A DNA stretch of 48,279 nucleotides from an uncultured Clostridia bacterium (lineage in GTDB: Bacteria > Bacillota > Clostridia > Lachnospirales > Cellulosilyticaceae): positions 1 through 48,279 of the forward strand of contig CALJNR010000097.1 of NCBI GenBank assembly GCA_937981575.1, read 5' to 3'. Position numbers and translations under genes: made by a program. A model generated the notes under the pieces. It was not told the DNA's origin and did not search any database. It was given only the letters and a program-made list of their open reading frames with translations. Positions 25,870 to 34,900 of the stretch are shown here, one piece after another; position 1 is the stretch's first letter, and the number at the start of each line of letters is the position of its first letter.

Positions 25870-28800
25870 ATGGCACAAAAAATTGGTTTGCCCGATCAAC
25901 AAGGATTATACAATCCGAGTCTTGAAAAAGATAACTGTGGTGTTGGTTTTATTGCGAATATTAAAGGCCAAAAAAGTCATGATATCGTTGAAAAAGGGCT
26001 AGAGATTCTTATTAACCTGACTCACAGGGGAGCTACAGGCTGTGATGAAAACACTGGGGATGGTGCAGGTATACTGACACAAATTCCTCATGCATTTTTT
26101 GAAGCTGAATGTAAAAAGAGCAAAATTAGCTTGCCAGCTGAAGGAGACTATGCGGTTGGTATGCTTTTTCTGCCGCGTGAATCAGATGAACTCTTAGAAT
26201 GCGAAGGTATTTTTGAAGGAATTATTGCTGAGGAAGGGCTTAAACTATTAGGATGGAGAAATGTACCTGTTGACCATAACAGTATTGGAGAGATCGCTAA
26301 AGGAACAGAGCCGCTTATTAAACAGGTTTTTATCGCGCGCGGAAGTCTGAATAGTGAAGTGTTCGAAAGAAAACTTTATATTATAAGAAAGCTTACGGAA
26401 AAAGCAGTACGTCAGGCTGCTATGCATAATAAAGGGTATTTTTATATACCAAGTTTATCAAGCAAAATTATTGTCTACAAAGGACTTCTGCTTGCTGAAC
26501 AAATTGGTTTCTTTTATAAAGATTTAAAGAACCCTCTTTTTACAAGTGCCTTAGCCCTTGTTCATCAAAGGTACAGCACGAATACTTTTCCGACATGGGA
26601 TTTGGCACAGCCATTTAGATATATTGCTCATAATGGTGAAATTAATACTATCAATGGTAACCGTAATTGGATGCATGCCCGAGAAGGTGTTTTGAAATCA
26701 GAATTCTTTGGCAGCGATATCAAAAAGCTGTTTCCTATTATTACACCAAACTGCTCAGACTCTGCTTCATTTGATAATGCTTTTGAACTGCTTGTTCAAA
26801 CAGGACGTTCACTGACTTATGCAATGATGATGCTTATTCCTGAAGCATGGCAGAACAATACAAGTATGGACAAAGAAAAACGAGCTTTTTACAACTACCA
26901 TGCAACGACTTTGGAGGCTTGGGACGGCCCGGCTGCTATTGCGTTTACTAATGGTTCGCAGATTGCTGCAACGCTTGACCGCAATGGGCTAAGACCTGCG
27001 CGTTATGTTGTGACAAAAGATGATACAGTTGTGCTTGCTTCTGAAACTGGTGTTTTAGAAATAGAGCCGGAAAACGTAGCCTATAAAGGGCGGATTGAGC
27101 CTGGCAAGATGTTTTTAATCGATCTTAATGAAGGCAGAATTATTGGAGATGATGAACTAAAGCGGACAGTTTATCAAGCTGACGACTATTTATCTTGGCT
27201 TGAACGTAACAGAATGACTTTAAAAGATCTTAATGCCCCTACTTATTTGCCAAAAGAAGACCATGACACGCTTTTGCAGAGACAACAGGCTTTTGGATAT
27301 ACCCATGAAGATCTTAAGATGATCTTAGCCCCTATGGCTCAAGACGGCAAAGAACCTGTCGGCTCTATGGGGACAGATACCCCGCTTGCCGTTTTATCGG
27401 ATAAACCGCAGCTGCTTTATAATTATTTTAAACAACTCTTTGCACAGGTGACTAATCCGCCAATAGATCCTATCCGTGAGGATCTGGTTATGAGTTTGGT
27501 ATCTTTTTTAGGGCAAAGTGCAAATCTTCTTAGTAACAAAATACAAGATTTTTCAGTTATTCAGCTTGAGCACCCTATTCTTACTAACGAAGACCTTGAG
27601 AAACTTAGTAAGCTTAGTACGGCACACCTAAGAGCCACCAAAATCCCTATTCTTTTTAAGGCACCAGGCACAGGAAGCGACCTTGAAACAGCACTTGATA
27701 TACTATGTGAAAGGGCTAAATCAGCTATTTTAGAAGGTTATAATGTACTTATCTTATCAGATAGAACCCTTGGGAAATATCATGCCCCTATTCCGGCACT
27801 TCTTGCAGTAAGTGCGCTTAATCACTATCTTATTAGAGAAAAGCTGCGTACAAATATTAATATTATCGTTGAAACAGGCGAAGCACGGGAAGTTATGCAT
27901 ATGGCACTTCTGATTGGCTATGGTGTGACGGCTATTAATCCATATCTTGCATTCGAAACAATAGATCACCTTATAGATCAGAAGCTTTATTTGGAAGATA
28001 TAACAAAAGAACGAGCACACTACAACTATATCAAGGCGATTAACGGCGGTCTGCTAAAAGTCATTTCTAAGATGGGAATTTCTACTATTCAGAGCTACAG
28101 AAGCGCTCAGATTTTTGAAGCCATTGGCTTAAACAGCGATATTGTGAGCAAGTATTTTACAGGAACTGCTTCACGTATCGAAGGAATTGGTCTTGATATC
28201 ATTGCTGAGGAAGCGATCAAACGCCATACTGCAGGTTATGCCAAATTACGTAATCCCCTTGATGCACTGGAGCAAGGTGGGCAGTATCATTATAGAAGAG
28301 ATGGAGAAAAGCACTTATTTAGTCCAGAAGCTATTGCAAAGCTTCAGCATTCTACGCGGTCAGGTAATTTTCAAACTTTCAAAGAATACTCTGAAACTAT
28401 CAATAATCAATCTAAGGCACTTTGTACAATCAGGGGCTTACTAGGTTTTAAAAAGCGTGAATCTATTCCACTGGAGACAGTAGAGCCTGCTGCCAGTATT
28501 GTTAAGCGTTTTGCTACAGGTGCAATGAGTTTTGGCTCTATTAGTAAAGAAGCACATGAAACCATTGCAAAAGCTATGAATGCTATTGGCGGGAGATCTA
28601 ACACTGGTGAGGGCGGTGAAGATAAAGCAAGATTTTTAGATGACAGACGCAGTTCGATTAAACAGATCGCTTCAGGAAGATTTGGGGTAACCACTAGTTA
28701 TCTTGTTAATGCAGATGAACTGCAGATTAAAATGGCTCAGGGGGCAAAACCAGGTGAAGGGGGTCAGCTTCCAGGCAAAAAGGTTAATGAAGTTATTGGT

Positions 28801-30375
28801 AAAGTCCGTCACTCTACCCCGGGGATTGATCTTATTTCACCGCCGCCGCATCATGATATTTATTCTATTGAAGATTTGGCACAGCTTATTCATGATCTTA
28901 AAAATGTTAACCCGCTGGCGCGTATTTCAGTGAAACTGGTGGCAGAAGTTGGTGTAGGAACGGTTGCTGCCGGGGTTGCTAAAGCTAAAGCAGATGTTAT
29001 TCTTATTTCGGGTCATGATGGGGGAACAGGGGCCTCTCCTCTCACCTCTTTAAAGCATGCCGGGGTACCTTGGGAATTAGGGCTTTCAGAAACCCAGCAA
29101 GTCCTGCTGCTTAATGACTTGAGAAGCCGAGTAAGGATTCAGACAGATGGGCAGCTGAAAACAGGCCGTGATGTGGTGATTGCAGCACTGCTTGGTGCTG
29201 AAGAGTTTGGATTTTCCACTGCTCCGCTTGTTGTATCGGGCTGTATTATGATGAGAAAGTGCCATCTTAACACCTGTCCGGTTGGTGTAGCAACTCAAGA
29301 TCCAGAGCTAAGAAAGAAATTTACAGGAAAGCCAGAGCATCTTATTAAATATTTCTTTTTTGTAGCGGAAGAAGTTAGAGAATTGATGGCAGAACTTGGT
29401 TTTAGAACATTAGATGAGATGATCGGCCGAGTGGATGTCCTTGAAGTAAATGATGCTGTAAGACACTGGAAAACACAAGGCGTAGACTTATCGCCTATAC
29501 TGTATAAACCTAATTTGCCAGCACGCATCATTGGACGTAAAGCTATCGAACAAGATCATAATATTGATAAAGCACTCGATCATCAATTAATTGAAACCGC
29601 ACGAAAGGCACTGGAACATGGCACACCGGTAAAAGCTGACTTTTTCATTAAAAATGTTAACCGTACAGTAGGCACCATGCTTAGCGGCGAAATTGCAAAG
29701 CGTTATGGTGATGAGGGTCTGCTAGAAGGTACAATCACCTATGCATTTACAGGCAGCGCAGGTCAAAGTTTTGGAGCTTTTGGCGCCCATGGACTAACGA
29801 TGATACTTGAGGGAGATGCTAATGATTATGTTGGCAAAGGCCTGTCAGGAGCAAAAATTATTATTAAACCAAACCAAAAAGCAACCTTTAAAGCAGCTGA
29901 TAACATCATTGCAGGCAATACACTGCTTTATGGGGCAACCAGCGGAGAAGTGTATATTAATGGATGTGCTGGAGAACGTTTTTGTGTACGTAATTCCGGG
30001 GCTAGTGCAGTTGTTGAAGGCATTGGAGATCATGGCTGTGAATATATGACAGGCGGCCGAGTGGTTATACTTGGCAGTACTGGACGAAACTTTGCTGCTG
30101 GTATGAGCGGCGGAATCGCTTATATTTATGACGAGGATAATACTTTTTCCACCAAGCTAAACCGTGAATTTGTGGAGCTTGAGAAGCTATCAGATACAGA
30201 GGATGAAGATTTTGTAAAAGATTTGATTGCTAAGCATGCAGCTTATACAGGCAGTGAGAAAGCCGCTCTTCTTCTAGCGGACTGGACTTTGGCGAGCAAG
30301 AAATTTTATCGTGTGATTTCTAGTGCTTATAAAGCTATTCTTGAAAATGATAAACAAGAAAACAAGGTAGGATAA
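25870..30375 (+). CDS. gltB: Glutamate synthase, large subunit
   Basis: The large subunit makes two glutamates from glutamine and 2-oxoglutarate. With this start it has 1501 residues. The class II amidotransferase nucleophile is Cys23 (EKDNCGVGF), exposed after removal of a 22-residue propeptide. The central domain and the FMN-binding synthase domain (SFGSISKEAHE, GEGGEDKARF, KPGEGGQLPGKKV) are followed by the 3Fe-4S motif CIMMRKCHLNTCPVG and the C-terminal GXGXG repeat domain. AAGGGGG touches an ATG at 25861, so the next in-frame ATG at 25870, with normal spacing, is chosen. It is followed by gltD after 11 bases. Confidence 0.97.
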   Translation: MAQKIGLPDQQGLYNPSLEKDNCGVGFIANIKGQKSHDIVEKGLEILINLTHRGATGCDENTGDGAGILTQIPHAFFEAECKKSKISLPAEGDYAVGMLFLPRESDELLECEGIFEGIIAEEGLKLLGWRNVPVDHNSIGEIAKGTEPLIKQVFIARGSLNSEVFERKLYIIRKLTEKAVRQAAMHNKGYFYIPSLSSKIIVYKGLLLAEQIGFFYKDLKNPLFTSALALVHQRYSTNTFPTWDLAQPFRYIAHNGEINTINGNRNWMHAREGVLKSEFFGSDIKKLFPIITPNCSDSASFDNAFELLVQTGRSLTYAMMMLIPEAWQNNTSMDKEKRAFYNYHATTLEAWDGPAAIAFTNGSQIAATLDRNGLRPARYVVTKDDTVVLASETGVLEIEPENVAYKGRIEPGKMFLIDLNEGRIIGDDELKRTVYQADDYLSWLERNRMTLKDLNAPTYLPKEDHDTLLQRQQAFGYTHEDLKMILAPMAQDGKEPVGSMGTDTPLAVLSDKPQLLYNYFKQLFAQVTNPPIDPIREDLVMSLVSFLGQSANLLSNKIQDFSVIQLEHPILTNEDLEKLSKLSTAHLRATKIPILFKAPGTGSDLETALDILCERAKSAILEGYNVLILSDRTLGKYHAPIPALLAVSALNHYLIREKLRTNINIIVETGEAREVMHMALLIGYGVTAINPYLAFETIDHLIDQKLYLEDITKERAHYNYIKAINGGLLKVISKMGISTIQSYRSAQIFEAIGLNSDIVSKYFTGTASRIEGIGLDIIAEEAIKRHTAGYAKLRNPLDALEQGGQYHYRRDGEKHLFSPEAIAKLQHSTRSGNFQTFKEYSETINNQSKALCTIRGLLGFKKRESIPLETVEPAASIVKRFATGAMSFGSISKEAHETIAKAMNAIGGRSNTGEGGEDKARFLDDRRSSIKQIASGRFGVTTSYLVNADELQIKMAQGAKPGEGGQLPGKKVNEVIGKVRHSTPGIDLISPPPHHDIYSIEDLAQLIHDLKNVNPLARISVKLVAEVGVGTVAAGVAKAKADVILISGHDGGTGASPLTSLKHAGVPWELGLSETQQVLLLNDLRSRVRIQTDGQLKTGRDVVIAALLGAEEFGFSTAPLVVSGCIMMRKCHLNTCPVGVATQDPELRKKFTGKPEHLIKYFFFVAEEVRELMAELGFRTLDEMIGRVDVLEVNDAVRHWKTQGVDLSPILYKPNLPARIIGRKAIEQDHNIDKALDHQLIETARKALEHGTPVKADFFIKNVNRTVGTMLSGEIAKRYGDEGLLEGTITYAFTGSAGQSFGAFGAHGLTMILEGDANDYVGKGLSGAKIIIKPNQKATFKAADNIIAGNTLLYGATSGEVYINGCAGERFCVRNSGASAVVEGIGDHGCEYMTGGRVVILGSTGRNFAAGMSGGIAYIYDEDNTFSTKLNREFVELEKLSDTEDEDFVKDLIAKHAAYTGSEKAALLLADWTLASKKFYRVISSAYKAILENDKQENKVG

Positions 30376-30386
30376 GGAGGGATAAA

Positions 30387-31802
30387 ATGGGAAAAACAAC
30401 AGGCTTTAAAGAGTATGAACGTAAAAATTTTGCTAAACGTCCTGTAGAAGAACGTTTAGGAGATTATAAAGATGTCTATATCCCACTGGGATATGATGAA
30501 ATGCAGATTCAAGCAGCAAGATGTATGGATTGTGGTGTTCCCTTTTGTTCCTCAGAAACGGGGTGTCCGCTTGGGAATACCATTCCGGAATTTAATGATA
30601 TGGTTTATAGGGGGCAATGGAAAAAGGCCCTTGAGATCTTAAGACAAACTAATAATTTCCCAGAATTCACAGGGACAGTCTGCCCTGCGCCTTGTGAGAC
30701 CGCTTGCGTTCTTGGGATTAATAGTAATCCTATCGCTATCAAGCATATTGAATTAAGTGTTATTAATCATGCTTATGAAGAAGGCTGGATAAGTCCTAAC
30801 CCGCCTATTGTTCGAACAGGAAAAAAGATAGCTGTTGTGGGGTCCGGACCTTCTGGACTTGCTGCTGCTGACCAGCTGAATCAAGCAGGACACTGGGTAA
30901 CAGTATTTGAGAGAGGAAATAGGATTGGGGGACTTCTTACTTATGGTATACCCGACTTTAAGTTAGAAAAACACGTTGTTGACAGGCGTATAAAGCTTAT
31001 GGAGGATGAAGGCGTAAGTTTTATCACGGATACATGGGTAGGCAAAGATTATCCGGCCGAGAAGCTGCTTAAAGATTTTGACGCTGTCGTTTTATGCGGC
31101 GGGTCCACTCAGGCCCGTGATCTTCCAGTTCCCGGTAGAAATCTTGAAGGGCTTTATGTAGCAATGGATTACCTTAGACAGCAAAATGAGCGTATTCAAG
31201 GGTTTTCAGTTACTGGAAAAGATATCACAGCAAAAGATAAGCATGTTGTTGTGATAGGGGGCGGCGATACTGGCAGCGACTGCATCGGCACGGCCCTTAG
31301 GCAAGGCGCTAAGGCAGTCTATCAATTAGAAATTATGCCAAAACCGCCAGTTGGCCGTACAGAGCAATATCCTTGGCCAAACTACCCTATGCTCCTGCGC
31401 ACTTCAACTTCACAGGAAGAAGGAGGAATCAGAGATTTCTCAGTCAAAACAGCAGCTTTCAGCGGTAAAGACGGCAAGGTTAAAACACTTCATGCCGTTA
31501 AGCTGGATGAAAAACTTCAAGAAATACCCGGCAGTCAATTTGAAATACCTTGCGATCTCGCCCTTTTTGCAATGGGCTTCTTACATCCAGAACATGAAGG
31601 CATGTTGCAGGCGTTAGGGACAGCGCTTGATGGAAGAGGAAATGTAAAAACGGATTGCCATTACCAGACATCTGTTCCTAAAGTATTTGCTGCAGGTGAT
31701 ATGAGACGCGGACAGTCCCTTGTCGTATGGGCTATTTCAGAAGGCAGAAAAGCTGCTAAGGCGGTAGACCTTTTTCTTATGGGAAGTACAAATCTTAAAT
31801 AA
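30387..31802 (+). CDS. gltD: Glutamate synthase, small subunit
   Basis: The 471-residue small subunit passes electrons from NAD(P)H through FAD and two [4Fe-4S] clusters to the large subunit. The N-terminal cluster Cys are in CMDCGVPFC, GCPLGN and CPAPCETACVLGI. The FAD motif is VVGSGPSGLAAADQL, the NAD(P)H motif VVIGGGDTGSDC, and FAAGDMRRGQSLVVWAI is the C-terminal FAD contact. AGGAGGG lies 7 bases before the ATG. It forms a two-gene operon with gltB, ending in a strong terminator. Confidence 0.97.
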   Translation: MGKTTGFKEYERKNFAKRPVEERLGDYKDVYIPLGYDEMQIQAARCMDCGVPFCSSETGCPLGNTIPEFNDMVYRGQWKKALEILRQTNNFPEFTGTVCPAPCETACVLGINSNPIAIKHIELSVINHAYEEGWISPNPPIVRTGKKIAVVGSGPSGLAAADQLNQAGHWVTVFERGNRIGGLLTYGIPDFKLEKHVVDRRIKLMEDEGVSFITDTWVGKDYPAEKLLKDFDAVVLCGGSTQARDLPVPGRNLEGLYVAMDYLRQQNERIQGFSVTGKDITAKDKHVVVIGGGDTGSDCIGTALRQGAKAVYQLEIMPKPPVGRTEQYPWPNYPMLLRTSTSQEEGGIRDFSVKTAAFSGKDGKVKTLHAVKLDEKLQEIPGSQFEIPCDLALFAMGFLHPEHEGMLQALGTALDGRGNVKTDCHYQTSVPKVFAAGDMRRGQSLVVWAISEGRKAAKAVDLFLMGSTNLK

Positions 31803-31808
31803 GTAAAC

Positions 31809-31850
31809 AAAATCCCCCTAAAAGAGCCTTCACTCTTTTGGGGGGATTTT
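31809..31850. terminator. Bidirectional terminator overlapping a coding end
   Basis: An 18-bp stem with one G-T pair, starting AAAATCCCCC and ending GGGGGATTTT, has a 6-base loop. It ends gltBD on the + strand. Its right arm and part of the loop encode the last codons and stop of the DUF2721 gene on the - strand. Confidence 0.9.
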
Positions 31851-32255
31851 ATCATCTTTATAGTGGTCCAGCTCAAAATCTTTAAGCTGAATATTGAGTG
31901 CATTAATAGAAATTTGAACCTCCATGACCAAGAGTCCTAGGGAAATAAGAAGTAATATAAGGCTCAAGCCAAAAACAATGTTTGCAGAAAAAGCACCACC
32001 TGCATAGATGAGAAACATGCTCATCACACAAAAGAAAAAACTTAAAGCGCCAAATATCTGCATGTTCCTTATAATGCTTAACCTTTTCCTTAAATTATGG
32101 ATTTGATCTTTTAAAGAAATATCAGGTTCTTTAGTATACTTAGTATATAAATCGCGCACGAGTTGCGCAAGAACGATAAAGCGATTGGTATAAGCCAGCA
32201 TCAGAAGTGATATAGCGGGAAAAAGAAGTGCAGGCGTTGTTAAAGAAAGTTCCAA
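31830..32255 (-). CDS. DUF2721 membrane protein
   Basis: This 141-residue protein has an N-terminal hydrophobic segment (about 7-28, ALLFPAISLLMLAYTNRF), a basic helical loop (LKDQIHNLRKRLSIIRNMQ) and two further membrane helices (about 67-85 and 90-112), the DUF2721 layout. Its function is unknown. The start is TTG behind AAAGGAGAGA. The last six residues (KIPPKE) are encoded by the arm of the gltBD terminator hairpin. Confidence 0.8.
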   Translation of the reverse strand: MELSLTTPALLFPAISLLMLAYTNRFIVLAQLVRDLYTKYTKEPDISLKDQIHNLRKRLSIIRNMQIFGALSFFFCVMSMFLIYAGGAFSANIVFGLSLILLLISLGLLVMEVQISINALNIQLKDFELDHYKDDKIPPKE

Positions 32256-32315
32256 GGTAATCTCTCCTTTTATCTTATTTGTTTATTTTTTATTGATTTT
32301 ACCTATCTTCCTCAC

Positions 32316-33569
32316 TCAGCATTTAGTTATCCCTGTTTTTTTCTCCTTGGCAATGCCTCCGGACATATGGTTAAGCTCTGAACCTAAAAACCCAGCTCTT
32401 AAAACAGAATCTTCACCATATTTGTTTCTAATTTGGTCAATAGCCTTATCTAGTTTTTCATGCTTATCATATTTGAAACGATCAAATAAGTTGTATTGAT
32501 AGGCTGTAGACTGGGACAGCTTACTGGTATGAATGCCGATTTGTCTTAGGGGAGTCACCTGATCCCAGAGCTCATCTAGCACTTTGCAGGCATAGTCATA
32601 AATTTCTGTCGTAACATGTGTTGCAGAGGTTAAAGTCTTTTGATGTGAGGCATAATGAAAAGAATGATCGACTAAAGTTACAGCAATACATCCGGCTTTC
32701 ATATGATCAGCCCTTAAACGCATACATACCGTTTCGCATAAAGAAAGTAAAACTAATTTTGCATCGTAAGAAGAATAAACATCGAAAGGAATGGTTGTTG
32801 AATTGCCATAGCCTTTATTTGGAAGGGCATGGTGCATAACTTCCATACAGTCAATACCATTTGCATACTGGTGAATCACTTCCCCATGCTTCTTAAAATG
32901 TGCTTTCAGAAGATTAACATCTGCCTTAGCCAATTGTCCTATTGTATGAATGCCAAGCAGTTTAAGCTTTTTTTCTGTGGCTTTGCCCACGAAAAATAAG
33001 TCTCCTATGCGAAGAGGCCACATCTTCTCTTCTATTTCCTCGGTAAAAAGTGTATGCACCAGATTTGGCTTTTTAAAATCACTGGCCATCTTAGCCAGAA
33101 GCTTATTAGAAGATATGCCAATGTTCACTGTAAAACCTAATTCCTTATGAATTCTGTCCTTTATAGAAGAAGCCAGCTTGATAGGAGGACCATATAGCCC
33201 TTCTGTTCCTGTTACATCCATATAAGCTTCATCAATAGAATATTGCTCAGCTAAAGGGGTGTATTCCTTTAATATGGACATAAAGGCCTTGGAACATTTG
33301 ATGTAGAGGTCATAGTTAGGCTTTACAAGGGTTAAATGGGGACATTTATTTAAGGCAGACAAAACAGGTTCTCCTGTTTGAATATTATATTTCTTGGCGG
33401 GAATCGATTTGGCCAAGATAATTCCACGGCGTTTTTCAATGTCCCCCCCTACTGCTGAAGGTATTGTTCTTAAATCAATAGATTCTCCTAGAATACTCGT
33501 TCGATAAGCAGCTTCCCAGCTTAAAAATGCAGAGTTAACATCAAGATGAAAAATAATAGAATGATCCAT
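32316..33569 (-). CDS. dinB: DNA polymerase IV (Y family)
   Basis: This 417-residue translesion polymerase has catalytic Asp in FHLDVNSAFLSWEAA and Asp-Glu in EQYSIDEAYMDVTG, the family's VNIGISSNKLLAKMASD segment and a C-terminal little-finger domain. YQYNLFDRF (about 370-378) is a good beta-clamp-binding motif. GGGGCGG precedes the ATG. It follows a 90-residue protein gene by 12 bases, and the pair is under a promoter with a LexA box, so it is induced in the SOS response. Confidence 0.95.
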   Translation of the reverse strand: MDHSIIFHLDVNSAFLSWEAAYRTSILGESIDLRTIPSAVGGDIEKRRGIILAKSIPAKKYNIQTGEPVLSALNKCPHLTLVKPNYDLYIKCSKAFMSILKEYTPLAEQYSIDEAYMDVTGTEGLYGPPIKLASSIKDRIHKELGFTVNIGISSNKLLAKMASDFKKPNLVHTLFTEEIEEKMWPLRIGDLFFVGKATEKKLKLLGIHTIGQLAKADVNLLKAHFKKHGEVIHQYANGIDCMEVMHHALPNKGYGNSTTIPFDVYSSYDAKLVLLSLCETVCMRLRADHMKAGCIAVTLVDHSFHYASHQKTLTSATHVTTEIYDYACKVLDELWDQVTPLRQIGIHTSKLSQSTAYQYNLFDRFKYDKHEKLDKAIDQIRNKYGEDSVLRAGFLGSELNHMSGGIAKEKKTGITKC

Positions 33570-33581
33570 AACCGCCCCGCT

Positions 33582-33854
33582 TTAATATAAGATTTTTCGA
33601 ATGGTCCATTTGTGGGCTGCCACATGATAGCGTAATTCTAAAAGCTGCTCTCTTTCACCCGTTATCATTACCTTACAGCGATAATCCAAAGTCTTAGTCC
33701 CAGCAAAGTTGTTTTCCATGGAACAGACAATGCTTGTAATAGGAGCTGTTATCAGGTTATGATTTTCATCTTTCAGTCTGATTTTTAAAGGGATAATAGT
33801 TCCTTCAGCGTCACATTTAGAAATAGCTTCAATAGGGATATTGCTTAACTGCAT
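33582..33854 (-). CDS. Conserved-looking 90-residue protein before dinB
   Basis: This short soluble protein is beta-rich (IIPLKIRLKDENHNLIT, RCKVMITGEREQLLELRY) and ends HKWTIRKILY. I do not recognise a family. GAGGTGG lies 4 bases before the ATG. As first gene of the SOS-controlled dinB transcript it may have a damage-response role or be a dinB partner, comparable to small SOS proteins encoded with Y-family polymerases elsewhere. That is inference. Confidence 0.75.
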   Translation of the reverse strand: MQLSNIPIEAISKCDAEGTIIPLKIRLKDENHNLITAPITSIVCSMENNFAGTKTLDYRCKVMITGEREQLLELRYHVAAHKWTIRKILY

Positions 33855-33872
33855 AAAACCACCTCACAACAT

Positions 33873-33886
33873 CGAACATATGTTTG
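33873..33886. promoter_or_regulatory. LexA (SOS) box of the dinB operon
   Basis: CGAACATATGTTTG matches the Firmicutes LexA consensus CGAACATATGTTCG at 13 of 14 bases. It lies 18 bases before the 90-residue gene and over the predicted start site. Confidence 0.88.
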
Positions 33887-33891
33887 GTTAA

Positions 33892-33920
33892 ATTATATCA
33901 AAGAGGAAGATTCTTGTAAA
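33892..33920 (-). promoter_or_regulatory. dinB operon promoter
   Basis: On the - strand TTTACA (33920-33915), 17 bases and TATAAT (33897-33892) form a strong sigma-A promoter. The LexA box begins 5 bases after the -10 box, so LexA would block initiation. Confidence 0.75.
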
Positions 33921-33943
33921 CCCAAAATAAAAGAATCTTTTAG

Positions 33944-34231
33944 TTAGATGATGTAGTTAAAGGTGTAAGCTTTACGAACTTTTTTTCTTACATCCCAAGT
34001 GCATTGCATGCCTTTAGGAAAGGATACCAGCATGCCTTCTGTAATATGGACAGTTTCCTTTTCAGCAGTGACGTATACATCTCCTTCGAAAACGTAAGCA
34101 GTTTCCTTTTCAGCGTATTCCCAGTCAAATTTGCTAGGTTCACATTCCCAGATGCTCCAAGTTTCTATTCCAAGTTTTTTGGCTTCTTCTAGAGCCAGTT
34201 TCTTTATCAGTATTTGTCCCAAAATGATCAT
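33944..34231 (-). CDS. Cupin-domain protein
   Basis: This 95-residue single-domain cupin has WSIWECEPSKFDWEY, KETAYVFEGDVYV and VSFPKGMQCTWDVRKKVRK, close to the small DUF861/EutQ-type cupins with Trp-rich metal pockets. Only weak His ligand conservation is seen, so its activity is unknown. AGAGG overlaps the ATG too closely; a TTG three codons later fits the ribosome site better, so the true start is uncertain by a few residues. Confidence 0.78.
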   Translation of the reverse strand: MIILGQILIKKLALEEAKKLGIETWSIWECEPSKFDWEYAEKETAYVFEGDVYVTAEKETVHITEGMLVSFPKGMQCTWDVRKKVRKAYTFNYII

Positions 34232-34451
34232 CCTCTCATTAAATTTCTTTTATAATTTTTATACGATTTAACGATAAAATTATATCTTAAAGTATCTAAA
34301 CATTCAATAGAGCTTCCTAAGGGATTAGATAGTCTTGAAGATATGAAGCATATGATGAATTCTTTTCTTTTATACATAAATAAGCCATAAGCATGAAAGA
34401 ATACTTTTAGCGGGAGTTAACAAACCTTATATAGAAATAATCGGAGGATTA

Positions 34452-34847
34452 ATGATGGAAGAACAACAGAACTTTTTTACTTGTAAAAAGTGCAAAAACC
34501 TAACGGAGATGATTAAAGACTCAGGAGAACGTATGGTATGCTGTGGTGAACCGATGACAAAGCTTATTCCAAATACAGCTGAAGGGTCAGCAGAAAAACA
34601 TGTGCCTGCTGTAACGGTATCAGACAGAACAGTCAGTGTTGAAGTTGGAAGTATTCCGCACCCCATGCTTGAAGAACACCATATAGAATGGATTTATCTT
34701 CAGACAGAAAAAGGACGCCAGCGCAGATTTCTTCGTTTAGATGAAACAGCAAGCGCAGTTTTTGAACTTGTAGATGATCGCCCAATAGCAGCTTTTGAAT
34801 ATTGTAATATTCATGGCTTATGGAAATCAGACATTAATGACTTCTAA
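34452..34847 (+). CDS. dfx: Desulfoferrodoxin (superoxide reductase)
   Basis: This 131-residue enzyme reduces superoxide to hydrogen peroxide without making oxygen, the anaerobe strategy. The desulforedoxin domain supplies Cys11, Cys14, Cys30 and Cys31 (FFTCKKCKN, MVCCGEPM) for the Fe(SCys)4 centre. The neelaredoxin domain has the His/Cys ligands in EKHVP, HPMLEEHHIEW and CNIHGLW. GGAGG lies 7 bases before the first of two adjacent ATG codons. It is a single gene with its own terminator. Confidence 0.95.
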   Translation: MMEEQQNFFTCKKCKNLTEMIKDSGERMVCCGEPMTKLIPNTAEGSAEKHVPAVTVSDRTVSVEVGSIPHPMLEEHHIEWIYLQTEKGRQRRFLRLDETASAVFELVDDRPIAAFEYCNIHGLWKSDINDF

Positions 34848-34850
34848 ATA

Positions 34851-34890
34851 TAAAACCTCTTAGACTCAGTAATTGATCTAAGAGGTTTTA
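34851..34890. terminator. Bidirectional terminator between dfx and the OFA carrier
   Basis: A perfect 14-bp stem (TAAAACCTCTTAGA) with a 12-base loop lies 3 bases after the dfx stop and 11 bases after the OFA carrier stop on the other strand. Confidence 0.88.
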
Positions 34891-34900
34891 TCAATAAACT

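Noticed and set aside
33907..33939. Terminator for the cupin gene
   Set aside because: AAGATTCTT/AAGAATCTT is an exact 9-bp repeat, but it is AT-rich, has no T tract and overlaps the dinB -35 box.
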